A stretch of DNA of 64,000 bases from Rhineura floridana (taxonomy: Eukaryota; Chordata; Lepidosauria; Squamata; Rhineuridae), in the NCBI RefSeq assembly GCF_030035675.1, contig NC_084481.1:119005517-119069516 (forward strand), read 5' to 3'. Both the position numbers and the translations under genes were made by a program. Below are positions 11,281 through 21,975 of this stretch, in pieces. The notes under the pieces are model-generated. The model did no database searches and was not told where the DNA came from. It worked only from the letters and a program-made list of their open reading frames with translations. Within the stretch, counting starts at the first letter, position 1; each line of letters begins with the position of its first letter.

Positions 11281-11603
11281 TGTTAGAATGAAGCAACAAT
11301 GCTTGTAGTTAGTTGCCTGAATCAGTGGGAGGTGCTAGACAGAAAGAGTCATGTTTTGTGTTTCTCTCACTGACCATCTTGTAACTTGTTTGTTTGGGCA
11401 TATACTTCCTGCCTCTTCTCAGATCACACATTCTTTCTTTGTTCTCCCTCTTGTGTTGTGAGGACGTGTTTCTCTGAACTCTTACTCAGAAAGATGGCTA
11501 CGTATGTCCTTGGTGAATAAGCCTTCTTCTTCCTCACCTTTACCAGTGGTCTTGACAGACTGATTTGTTGCAACTGCTGTGTTAACTCTGCTGACTGTCC
11601 AAT
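11281..11603 (+). mobile_element. 3' LTR of the copia fossil
   Basis: Directly after the end of the pol similarity the sequence starts TGTTAGAATG, a typical copia LTR start, and runs to about ...GACTGTCCA. The right limit is judged from the CA end only. A similar TGTTGGAATGAA occurs at 9541, near the left end of the fossil, and could be the trace of a 5' LTR. That cannot be confirmed by eye. Confidence 0.6.
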
Positions 11604-12540
11604 AATCCGGAGGACCTCATGTTAGCCAGTCCTGGTTTAAATGATTACTTATGGCCTGTATGCCAAAGCATGCTTCAGAGACTGTAACCCTGCTGTAACC
11701 CAAAAGCCCTTTGGTACCTAGAGACACTCAAGTGGGTAACGAGCGGAGCACTCTCTTCACTAGTGTGACCACCACAGTTATATAAGGTGGCTTGCGCTGT
11801 CTCTTCCTACCCATTCACTATGGATGCCTTCTGCTGTCCTGTTGGACTGACTTGCAGCTCTCCCTCTCATTTTCTGCATCCATCTTTATTTCCCAACTTC
11901 ATCCCTTATATGAGCATTCCAGATGGATTTGTGTCTATTGTTAGGGAACTGGGGATCTGAAGAATATAAAAATGTTTTTCTGAAAAAAAAAATGTTGGCT
12001 ATGATATTGAATCTGTTAACCAATTTATTATTTTGTCCCTCGGCATAATAACTATAAGCACAGCAACTATCCATAAATGAACATAAACTGCAGGTAGGCA
12101 TGTTTGTCTATAAGAATAAATCCAAAAGTAACAGGATTGTAGTAGCTTTTATTAGGGCTATTCAAAATGCCACAAAGTAATGAACAAGCTTTCCCAGAAT
12201 CTTCTTCAGGCTGGAAAAAGCAGTGATAAATATAACAACAATTTATTATGAAATAGTAAATTAAGCAATGTGGCTGGCTGAATTGTGTCAGCTCAAAGCA
12301 TCATTTCCCCTCCTTTTTTGTTTCACATGAAAAAGGGTAGGTTTTTTGTACTTAAGAAATTTAAGCTGAGAAATTCCAATGAGTAACATTTGTTGAACCT
12401 TCTTCCCTTTTCTCTCTCAACATCCATTTAGCCACACTTTGTCTATCTAATACAACATAAGAAACTAAATTTGTGTTCTGTCTGCCGCATCCTGAAATCA
12501 GACAAGAGAAATGTTATGGTCAGATTATTTTTTTTGTATT
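11604..12540. other. Unassigned non-coding DNA with a TATA-like site
   Basis: A TATA-like GTTATATAAGG occurs near 11778 without a recognisable gene behind it. It may be part of a degraded LTR. The remainder is AT-rich and unassigned. Confidence 0.35.
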
Positions 12541-12549
12541 GATTTCTCT

Positions 12550-12772
12550 CTTTATTTATTTTTATATTTGTATCTCATTTTCCTTCAGGGAACTCAAGGT
12601 GACATATACAGTTCTCCCTCTCCCCATTTTGTCCTCACAACAACCCATTGAGATAGGATAGGTTGAGAGACAGAGACAGGCCAAAGCACCCACTGAATTT
12701 CATGGCTGAGTGGGGATTTGAACCCTGGCCTCCCAGGTCCAACTGCAACATTCTAACCACTACTTCAGCATC
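12550..12772 (-). mobile_element. MIR/CORE-like tRNA-derived SINE, antisense
   Basis: In antisense order the segment contains 'cctcacaacaacccattgag', a stretch like 'aaatttcatggctgagtgg', and a tRNA-like B box in 'ggatttgaaccctggcctcc' followed by 'ctaaccactac'. This is the hallmark order of a tRNA-headed SINE with an L2-like tail. The left edge carries an ATTT-rich tail. It appears old. Confidence 0.65.
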
Positions 12773-13291
12773 TAGTAAAATGTGGCCTAGCTGCCACTGT
12801 TTCATAAAACCCCTAATTCTTCCACTGGCTATTTCATTCCCCACATATTTGTTCCTCACTTACTTTGACTTTTCCTCAGGAGGCACGTGGACAGTGTTGC
12901 CGGCATAGACCCTGATTGGTTGCCATGGGCTGTGTTTTCAGCTGTTTCCTCATTTTCATGCTGTTTTTGTATTTTCTGGTAGTGTGTTTTCCCTCCCCTC
13001 CTGACCTGAGCACACAGGAAACAGTGACCATTCTCCTGGTGTAGCAGTGGGGAACCTTCCCCCTAGTATAATTATATGACTGTTCTGCTTAAAAATTAAG
13101 CACTCCTTGCCAGTTTATGTAGTTTAACATACAGTTGGCCCTTTGTTTGTCTATTTTAAAACTCACACTTTTTTAAGGATTTGAAAAATTGCTCTCGTCA
13201 GAGGAGGCCTCATGACACCACAAAACTCTAGCCAACTGGTGCACTGAAAGATGGCTTCTGCCTCAAACAGACGCAACTGATTTTCCCTGCG

Positions 13292-13862
13292 TGTCATGCC
13301 TAGCCCTTACCTGGTGCCAAGGAGTTCACCTGGAAACAATGCTGAGGATGCCCTGGAAGGGCCTTCTGGTGAGAGAATCCTTGCAGATGTCAGAGGAGGA
13401 GGTGGGGCCAGTTGTTGGGAATGCTGGCACAAAAAGACCTGGGCTCAGGCTGAAGAACGATTGTGCGGCTTATAAGTAAGGGGACTACTCATAATTCCCT
13501 GGAACTTCTTTACTAATACCAGCAGCTGGTGCTACAGTGTAATCTGTGAAGCCTCCCTACATAAGGTCTCCCTCTTGAGCCGTCTAATTGCTAGAAACAA
13601 TGTGGGTCTTTGGCTGCTTGTTCCTGATTCTAGTTCTTTCTACTTGTTTATCTCTTGTGATTTTGATCTTTGACTGTTTCTTGACCTTGCTTCTGGACCA
13701 TGTTTTGGACCTAGACTGATTCTCTGTGCTTGACCTTAACTTGTTGAGACTACAGTAAACTGCACCTTGCACCCTGCTCTCTTGGGTCAATGCCTTGGCA
13801 AATGGCTTTTGCCTCCTTGGACTGAGGCCCTAATCCCTGAAGGCGCTCCCTGGAGCATGACA
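13292..13862 (+). mobile_element. Possible solo LTR fossil (gypsy-like)
   Basis: The ends are short inverted repeats, TGTCATG and CATGACA, around 571 bp. Within lie a TATA-like site (GGCTTATAAG, near 13467) and a degenerate polyadenylation signal. This matches an LTR in outline. No exact flanking duplication is present, so either it is old or the limits are slightly wrong. No internal region is present. Confidence 0.4.
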
Positions 13863-14235
13863 GTGAGTTTGATCCTGGGGAATAGCTTGTACCATATGAA
13901 CAAAATTTGCTGAGTGGATTGTTTCCACAGTGGCTCTATCATCCAAAGCCTGTTATGTCTGGATATCCTTCATACAAGACATACATACTTTCTGTGACAC
14001 TCTATAAAGTCTGGGAGAGATCACATAGAGCATACTTTACCTGGTTCATTGTTTCATGCATAACGTGCTATTTGTGGAAAAAGTCAAGGCTGACTGAGAG
14101 GAACAGAAAAAAACAGATTTTGAGTGAAGCTACACATTACAATGCCCAAGCAGCAAGCAACTTAACTTGATTCTGCTTGTTTTGAATGCTGAAAGCATAT
14201 CTAGAAAGTGTCCCTGCAGGTAGAGAAGTCTCTCG

Positions 14236-14351
14236 CAGAACCTGGAAAAGTTACTTTTTTGAACTACAACTCCCATCAGCCCCAGCCAGCATGGCCACTG
14301 GATTGGGCTAATGGGAGTTGTAGTTCAAAAAAGTAACTTTTCCAAGCTCTG
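14236..14351. mobile_element. hAT-type foldback MITE with perfect 34-bp arms
   Basis: Bases 14243-14276 are the exact reverse complement of 14311-14344, with a 34-base loop between. The arms extend outward with mismatches to CAGAACC and GCTCTG, a hAT-like terminus. Flanking octamers (gtctctcg and gcctgttg) match at five of eight positions, compatible with a decayed 8-bp duplication. There is no coding capacity. Confidence 0.75.
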
Positions 14352-14481
14352 GCCTGTTGGGTATGAATTGCTTGCTCACCCTCCCTTTGCTTGGAAGGAG
14401 CTGTTACCAGGCTCACCCTTATCAAACAACTCACACTCACCAAGGATGAGTCTGTGAATGCCTTGCTTCCTCCCTACAGCA

Positions 14482-14600
14482 GACTTGTGCCCTCAGATGT
14501 TGTTGGACTACAACTCCCATCATCCCTGACCATTGGCCATACTGGCTGGGGCTGATGGGATGTGAAGTCCAACATGTGGACAGTCCCAAATTGGGGAAGG
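14482..14600. repeat. Interspersed repeat, hAT-like (GTTGTTGGACT family)
   Basis: It shares 'agatgttgttggactac', 'ccattggccatactggctgg' and the order of blocks with 9421-9540. The ends resemble those of non-autonomous hAT elements. Confidence 0.5.
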
Positions 14601-14612
14601 CTGCCTTAGAGT

Positions 14613-14829
14613 TGGAGAGCCAGTTTGGTGTAGTGGTTAAGGTGTTGGACTACAACCTGGGAGACCAGGGTTCGAATCCCCACACAGCCATGAAGCTCAC
14701 TGGGTGACCTTGGGCCAGTCACTGCCTCTCAGCCTCAGAGGAAGACAATGGTAAGCCACCTATGAATACCGCTTACCATGAAAACCCTATTCATAGGGTC
14801 ACCGTAAGTTGGGATCGACTTGAAGGCAG
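14613..14829 (+). mobile_element. Sauria-type tRNA-derived SINE with BovB-like tail
   Basis: The head has an A-box-like 'gtgtagtggttaagg' and a B box 'ggttcgaatccc'. The centre has 'gggtgaccttgggccagtc' and 'cctcagaggaagacaatgg'. The 3' end reads 'ttcatagggtcaccgtaag' then 'gatcgacttgaaggca'. That tail matches the 3' end of the BovB LINE at 21690-21724 in this same window, so the SINE is very likely mobilised by BovB machinery. An antisense copy lies at 37011-37226. Confidence 0.85.
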
Positions 14830-15764
14830 TCCATGGAGGGAAGAAAGGGCTGCCAGCATCCCAGGCCAGGCAGGCCTTAGAGTTGTAGGGGCAGTGAGAG
14901 ATAACCAAACATCATGCTTTCCCACATGTGGGAAATATACATTTTGCACCCATTTTGGCTGCTTCCAGAGATATTGGACTAGACTTCATAGCTGAGTGTT
15001 TTCTTCATGATTTTCCTTAACACCAATACAGCTCAATTTAAATTATACTGGAACTTAAAGACATATTTCTATTTTAGTGATGTTCTTCAGACAGACCAGC
15101 TTTGCAAAGCAGACACTACATCAATTTCTGTTAAAAAGTAGACCCCCCCCAAAAAAGCATTCTCATTAAACTTTGTAGGAAGTTTAAACTGATTTAGAAT
15201 AGGCAGGAAAAATAGAAAAACAAGCATCAGTTCAGAACACCCTTTGTAAATATAACTGCAGCAGTGCAGGGATTTGGCCACAGTGCAATATATCATCCTA
15301 GAATTGATATAAAATGAGAGTATATGATGCAGATTAAGCAAAAGAAAGGTGCAACTTCATCTGTATTTTTACAGTCATTCTCCATCTCCCTTTGTTTCTG
15401 CAACCCCTCAGTTGTTCTTTAGTCCATAGGCTTTTCTTTTGCTCAAGTTAAAGCTATACAAGCTTTCGCAAAAGAACCTATAGTGATCCTTGAAGTAAAA
15501 ATGCAAGTCCAAAATACTACTAAATAATAACAATTCCAAACTGTGATGGTTGTATGCTAATACAAAGGTGAGTGACAGTATATTCCACTTCTCCTGTAAT
15601 CATGTGCACAATACATGCACTCTCCTGGGAGTTGCTTACCTCAATGCTTATTTGAAAAACAGACTGAGAATTACATGTAAAGAGTTAATGATCTTGTGAA
15701 GAAGCTGACCCCTGAACATCTATAAAGCAGGGCTTAAGGCCCTAACTCTGCATACAAAGTCCAT

Positions 15765-17315
15765 TTCAAAAACTTGTCAAAGAAGAAAGGTAATAAGATA
15801 GGAAGCGTCCTGATAGATTAAACCAAATGCCTATGGGAAACCCACAATAGGATCTTAGTACCAAAGCACTCTTCCCACTTGTGCTTCCCAGCAATAGGTA
15901 TTGAGAGGCATACTGACTCCAGTACTGGAGGTAGTACACAGCCGTCATGAGTAGTATCTGCTGACAGCCTTATCCTCCACAAATTTGTCTTATCTTCTTT
16001 TGAAGCTATCCTTGGCAGCCACCACTACAACTCGTAGGAGTGAATTCCACTTTTAAAGTATGTACTATATGAAGAAGTACTGCCTTTTATCTGTCCTAAA
16101 TCTTTCCACATTCAGCTTCATTGGATAACCCCAGGTCCAGTATTATGAGAGAGGAAGAAAAACTCAGTTTTCCCCACACCATCCATAATATTATACACAT
16201 CTATTATATTCCTGTTGAGTAACCTTTTTTCTAAATTAAAAAGGCCCAAATGTTGTAGGCTCTCCTGACTTAGGAGTTTCTTCAATCTCTTTATAATTTT
16301 GGTTGCCTTTTTCTGAATCTTTTCCCACTCTCCAATATTTTTTTTGAGAAGAGACAACCAACACAGTATTTCCAAGTGTGGTCACACCATACATTTGTAT
16401 AAAGGCATTATGATTTTATTTATTTATTTGTTTATTTCTTTCATTTATAGACCGCCCATAGCGAATAGCTCTCTGGGCGGTGTACAAAAAGTTAAAATAC
16501 AGAATATGACAATAAAATCAGACTACACACAATAACATTATAAACATTTACACATTTAACAGTTAAAATGCATGGGAGCATAGCCAGGTCTTAACCTGAC
16601 GCTGGAAAGACAACAGCGTAGGCGCCAGGCGTACATCTTCGGGGAGGCTGTTCCACAGTTCGGGGGCCACTACAGAAAAGGCCCTGGATCTAGTAACTAT
16701 CCTCCGGGCTTCCCGATGAGTTGGTACCCGGAGGAGGGCCTTAGATGCTGAGCGAAGTGACCGGGTAGGTTCATAGCGGAAGAGGCGTTCCACAAGATAT
16801 TGCGGTCCCACACCGTGTAAGGCTTTATAGGTCAAAACCAGCACCTTGAATCTGGCTCGGAAGCAAATAGGTAGCCAGTGCAAACGGGCCAGAACAGGTG
16901 TTATATGCGCTGATCGGCTAGTTCCCGTCAACAATCTGGCTGCCGCGTTTTGCACTAGCTGGAGTTTCCGAACTGTCTTCAAGGGCAGCCCTACGTAGAG
17001 CGCGTTACAGTAATCCAGTCTAGAAGTTACCAGAGCATGAATAACTGAGGTGAGGTCATCTCTTTGTTAATGATTCACAACATGGACTTTGCTTTTTTCA
17101 AAACTGTTGCATGCTGGCTTGAGATTTTCATCAAGCTGTCAACAATGAGCCCAGAGAGAGATCCCTTTGGAGCGCCTCATAATCCCCCCCCCTTTTTAAC
17201 CACCCTGAACAATTATGATCAGCTAACTTGGCCACCTCATTGCTCATCCCTAACTTCATATCACTGATGAACAAGTGAAAAAGTATAGGTCCCAATAATA
17301 AGGAAATAAAAAGGT
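15765..17315 (-). mobile_element. Old CR1 LINE, antisense, interrupted by an L2
   Basis: Minus-strand CR1 3' sequence covers about 15765-16407 (degraded C-terminal coding and 3' region). CR1 reverse-transcriptase sequence resumes at 17063-17315, where the minus frame reads LGPILFHLFISDMKLG and NEVAKLADHN. The two parts are consecutive in CR1. The sequence between them, 16408-17062, is an L2 fragment in the same orientation. The CR1 is therefore older than the L2. It carries many stops and small gaps and is dead. Confidence 0.8.
16408..17062 (-). mobile_element. L2-clade LINE 3' fragment, nested in CR1
   Basis: A 139-codon minus-strand frame (16563-16982) encodes the L2 reverse-transcriptase C-terminus: [29 protein letters not shown] and [11 protein letters not shown]. 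The 3' end, in plus order at the left, has 'ctctgggcggtgtacaaa' and an ATTT-rich tail at 16413-16440. The copy is 5'-truncated inside the reverse transcriptase. The uninterrupted frame suggests a relatively young insertion into an older CR1. Confidence 0.85.
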
Positions 17316-17916
17316 AATTGAAAGATAATGAAAGTATGAGCAAAAGAAAATACATCAAAAAGATTTTGGCAATTACTGTTCAGAAGTTTCCAAAGGGATT
17401 GCAGTGTTAGTCTGTTGCAGCAAAAAAGTTCTTCCCACCAAGAACTTTTAATTAAGATAATGGTAAATATTTCTGATAGCATCAGCATGACTTATGGTTA
17501 ATCTTCTAGATAAAATCTACTTCGAACCACACTGCTGGAAGTCTTATGAAATAGTTTCTCATACTTTGAATGGAAAATTAGTATGCTTTTCCCTTACAGG
17601 GGAAAAGGGAAAGAAGGTTTTCTATCTTTACCCATTGGATAGGTAAAATTTATTTTTCACTTGCGGATGTATGTAACACTTTGGTATGGCTGCACTGAAC
17701 TAACTAGTGCTATGCTAAAATCTGTCCTCCAGTTTCTTAACAATTTTCTTTCTCTGTGAAAGAGGCTTCAGTTTTTCTGCCTCGTTCTAGGGGTACTTGC
17801 AGATTTCTTTAGCATTTCTTTAGAATTTTGTTCAGTGTACGGTTTTGAATTCACCTATGGTAAATTGTGAGGTGGTCATGTGTGTGGTGTGTGTGTCTGT
17901 TTCCTTCTAGTAAATA

Positions 17917-19095
17917 TTGCTGTGGATGGAATTTATCTTGTATTCAGCAAAGCATTTGACAAAGGTTCCCAAGATATTTTGGTTAGCAAACTCCCCTACT
18001 GCTGCCCACTCACTCCAATGTTTAAAGAAGGGGGCTAAGCTGCTTCAAAAGAGCACTTTCAGAAAGCCCCTTCCCCCACCCCACTCCAATTTGAGCATCT
18101 GGAGGCTCAAACAGGAGTGCAGGGGCTGTCTTAAAGCCTTTGCAAGTCTCCTCACCTTCCCCTTTTAAACCTCCAACATTGGAGGTTTGAAGGGAGAGTG
18201 TAGGGAGATTTGCAACGCTGCACAAGGGATTTTGACAGACGGGCAGCCCTGCCCCCCTGTCAAATATGGCCTGTGAGGCTGATTCTCATAAGGATCTGGT
18301 CTGTGGAACCAAAAAGGTTCCTCATCCCTGCGTTAGCTGGAGGAATTATCAGTTTTGTTATTGACACAGAACTAGAAGGAATAGCAAACACCTTAGAGGA
18401 TAGGAATAACATTAAAAATTACTCAGGTAGCATGGAAAACTGGGCGAATACTAATAGAAAGCAATTGATTAGAGCAAATGATAAGTTCCACTTTTAGGCC
18501 TAAAATAACATAAAATGCATAAGTATAGGATGGACAGAGTTATGTGGTGTGGCAGTAATACGTGTGAAAGTGACTATAACAAGCCAAACACAAGTCAGAA
18601 GTGTCATGTGTCTATACAAAAAAGCTAATATGATTTTTAGGCTGCAATAATAGAAGCTTGGGAAGCATAGGAAGTAATAGCTCCAATTTATTCAGCACTA
18701 GTCAGACCTCGTCTGGAGTACTGTGTGCAGTTCTGGGTGCTGCACTTTAAGGAGGATGTAGGCAAGCTGGGCTAAGTTCAGAGGACAACAAAGGTAATTG
18801 GAGGTGTGGAAAGCAATCCCTATGAGGACAGGTCAAAGGAATTTGGTATGTTTAGACTAAAGGCTAGAGGTGGTTCTGGGGATGTGATAGCACTCTTCAA
18901 ATACATGAAGGTCAGGCTCATAGGTCAAAGACTTGCTCTCTGCTGCCCTTGAAGGTAGAATTAGATCTAATAGGATTAAAAAAAAGTTCAACAGCAAGAG
19001 CAATTCTATAACAGAACCTCTTACCGAGAAAGATTATGGCCTCTCTGTCTCTGTCTCAACCTTAAAGATGAGGCTGGATAGAACTGATGGGGGAT
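17917..19095 (+). mobile_element. Old CR1 LINE, heavily mutated
   Basis: CR1 reverse-transcriptase remnants are readable in short pieces: FSKAFDKGSQDILVSKL near 17950, then DTELEGIANTLEDRNNIKN near 18363, and a tail like [15 protein letters not shown] near 18700-18800. The segment between about 18000 and 18330 is not CR1. It ends in 'aaaggttcctcatccctg', like a hAT terminus, and holds a small palindrome (cctccaacattggagg, 18169-18184), so it may be an inserted MITE. Numerous stops show great age. Confidence 0.65.
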
Positions 19096-19440
19096 CAGGG
19101 AATTCCACAAATCAGGTGGGGTAACCTTCCCTTATCTCAGGATCCAAGTCACTGCTTTTCAGGAGAGTCTGTTCACCAGTCTGTGGCTGATGATCAAGGA
19201 TACAATAAACCACCGCAAGGCAATGAGAAGTTAGGTCCGTTTATCTGTGAACCAGCTTAGATTCCCATTTCAGCTGTTATTCTACTACAGGGAAGTAGCA
19301 ACCATGATCCAAGTGGTGAGTCACTACTTGCAAATGACTTAACACATAGTGGGAACAGCTACATGGCCTCTTTTAAAATGTCCTCCATGCAGCACCCCAT
19401 TTTAAATTAGGCCATGTAGCTGTTCCCACTATGCTTTAAG

Positions 19441-20413
19441 TCATAAGAACATAAGAAGAGCCTGCTGGATCAGGCCAGTGGCCCATCTAGTCCAGCATCC
19501 TGTTCTCACAGTGGCCAACCAGGTGCCTGGGGAAAGCCCGCAAGCAGGACCCAAGTGCAAGAACACTCTCCCCTCCTGAGGCTTCCGGCAACTGGTTTTC
19601 AGAAGCATGCTGCCTCTGACTAGGGTGGCACAGCACAGCCATCATGGCTAGTAGCCATTGATAGCCCTGTCCTCCATGAATTTGTCTAATCTTCTTTTAA
19701 AGCCATCCAAGCTGGTGGCCATTACTGCATCTTGTGGGAGCAAATTCCATAGTTTATGCGCTGAGTAAAGAAGTACTTCCTTTTGTCTGTCCTGAATCTT
19801 CCAACATTCAGCTTCTTTGAATGTCCATGAGTTCTAGTATTATGAGAGAGGGAGAAGAACTTTTCTCTATCCACTTTCTCAATGCCATGCATAATTTTAT
19901 ACACTTCTATCATGTCTCCTCTGACCCGCCTTTTCTCTAAACTAAAAAGCCCCAAATGCTGCAACCTTTCCTCGTAAGGGAGTCGCTCCATCCCCTTGAT
20001 CATTCTGGTTGCCCTCTTCTGAACCTTTTCCAACTCTATAATATCCTTTTTGAGATGAGGCGACCAGAACTGTACACAGTATTCCAAATGCGGCCGCACC
20101 ATAGATTTATACAACGGCATTATGATATCGGCTGTTTTATTTTCAATACCTTTCCTAATTATCGCTAGCATGGAATTTGCCTTTTTCACAGCTGCCGCAC
20201 ACTGGGTCGACATTTTCATCGTGCTGTCCACTACAACCCCGAGGTCTCTCTCCTGGTCAGTCACCGCCAGTTCAGACCCCATGAGCGTATATGTGAAATT
20301 CAGATTTTTTGCTCCAATATGCATAATTTTACACTTGTTTATATTGAATTGCATTTGCCATTTTTCTGCCCATTCACTCAGTTTGGAGAGGTCTTTTTGG
20401 AGCTCTTCGCAAT
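19441..20413 (-). mobile_element. Young CR1 LINE 3' end, antisense
   Basis: The minus strand encodes the CR1 C-terminal region from MQFNINKCKIMHIGAKNL onward. The 3' end has the octamer tail (CATAAGAA) at 19442-19457. Compared with the + strand copy ending at 53286, the protein is identical over about 180 residues except for one Arg to His change from a CpG transition. A 4-base deletion near 19752 then shifts the frame. The copy is 5'-truncated exactly where BovB sequence begins. Its high identity to the other copy indicates recent activity. Confidence 0.92.
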
Positions 20414-21745
20414 ATCAAAGAAAGGGGATCCCAGAGAATGCAGTAATTACCAAACTATTGCCTTAATATCCCATGCAAATAAAGTAATGCTCAAGATTCT
20501 ACAGCAAAGGCTCTTACCATATACGGAGCGAGAAATGCCAGACATCCAAGCTGGATTTAGAAAGGGAAGAGGCACCAGAGATCATATCGCAAACATACGT
20601 TGGATAATGGAACTGAGCAAGGAATTTCAGAAGAAAATCACCCTGTGCTTTATAGACTACAGCAAAGCCTTTGACTATGTAGATCATGAAAAACTATGGA
20701 ATGCTTTAAAAGAAATGGGGGTGCCACAGCATCTGATTGTCCTGATGCGCAACCTATACGCTGGACAAGAGGCTACTGTAAGGATAGAATATGGAGAAAC
20801 CGATTGGTTCCCCATCGGAAAAGATGTGAGACAGGGGTGTATTTTATCACCTTATTTGTTTAATTTGTACGCAGAACATATCATACGGAAAGCGGGATTG
20901 GACCAAGATGAAGGAGGTGTGAAAATTGGAGGGAGAAACATCAATAATTTAAGATATGCAGACGATACCATACTCTTAGGAGAAACCAGTAATGATTTGA
21001 AACAAATGCTGATGAAAGTTAAAGAGGAAAGCACAAAAGCAGGACTACAGCTGAACGTCAAAAAGACTAAAGTAATGACAACAGAAGATTTATGTAACTT
21101 TACAGTTGACAATGAGGACATTGAACTTGTCAAGGATTATCAATACCTCGGCACAGTCGTTAACCAAAATGGAGACAATAGTCAAGAAATCAGAAGAAGG
21201 TTAGGACTGGGGAGGGCAGCTGTGAGAGAACCAGAAAAGGTCCTCAAATGCAAAGATGTGTCACTGAACACCAAAGTCAGGATCATTCAGACCATGGTAT
21301 TCCCGATCTCTATGTATGGATGTGAAAGTTGGACAGTGAAAAAGGCGGATAAGAGAAAAATCAACTCATTTGAAATGTGGTGCTGGAGGAGAGCTTTGCG
21401 CATACCATGGACTGTGAAAAAGACAAATAATTGGGTGTTAGAAGAAATTAAACCAGAATTGTCACTAGAAGCTAAAATGATGAAACTGAGGTTATCATAC
21501 TTTGGACACATCATGAGAAGACATGATTCACTAGAAAAGACAATAATGCTGGGAAAAACAGAAGGGAGTAGAAAAAGAGGAAGGCCAAACAAGAGATGGA
21601 TTGATTCCATAAAGGAAGCCACAGACCTGAACTTACAAGATCTGAACAGGGTGGTACATGACAGATGCTCTTGGAGGTCACTGATTCATAGGGTTGCCAT
21701 AAGTCGTAATCGACTTGAAGGCACATAACAACAACAACAATGCAG
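20414..21745 (+). mobile_element. BovB (RTE-clade) LINE, 3' half, open reading frame intact
   Basis: From about 20414 the frame reads KKGDPRECSNYQTIALISH and continues open to the TGA at 21726-21728, about 437 codons. Reverse-transcriptase landmarks are AGFRKGRGTRD, FIDYSKAFDYVDH, VRQGCILSPYLFNLYAE and the catalytic RYADDTILL. The C-terminal block has YFGHIMRRHDSLEKTIMLG and RGRPNKRWIDSI, both characteristic of BovB. The 3' end 'gacttgaaggca' and the ACA-rich tail are typical. The endonuclease and 5' half are missing, so it cannot move on its own. BovB is known to have spread horizontally among vertebrates. Confidence 0.93.
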
Positions 21746-21776
21746 CACCCATATTAATGTGTACTACCAATGCTTT

Positions 21777-21975
21777 GGGGGAAGGAATATAGCTCAGTGG
21801 TAGAGCACCTGCTTTGCATGCAGGAGATCCCAAATTCAATCCCTGGCATCTCCAAGTAGGGTTGGAGACACTCCTGCCTGTAATCCTGGAGAGCTGTTGC
21901 CACTCAAGAGTAGAGAAAGTACTGAACTATGTGGACCAAAGATGTGACTCACTATAAGGCAGCTTCCTATGGTCC
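21777..21975 (+). mobile_element. tRNA-Ala(TGC)-derived SINE
   Basis: The head reads ATAGCTCAGTGGTAGAGC, then CCTGCTTTGCATGCAGG (an anticodon arm with TGC), then a B box in AATTCAATCCCTGG and CATCTCC. This follows tRNA-Ala almost throughout. A non-tRNA body ends in 'actataaggcagcttcctat'. Antisense relatives lie at 23468, 40722, 49594 and 60351. The tRNA-like body is too altered (extra bases at the 5' end, mismatched stem) to call a functional tRNA gene. Confidence 0.8.

Noticed and set aside
21777-21855. Functional tRNA-Ala gene
   Set aside because: The 5' end has extra bases, the stems have mismatches and the unit continues into a body shared by other SINE copies.
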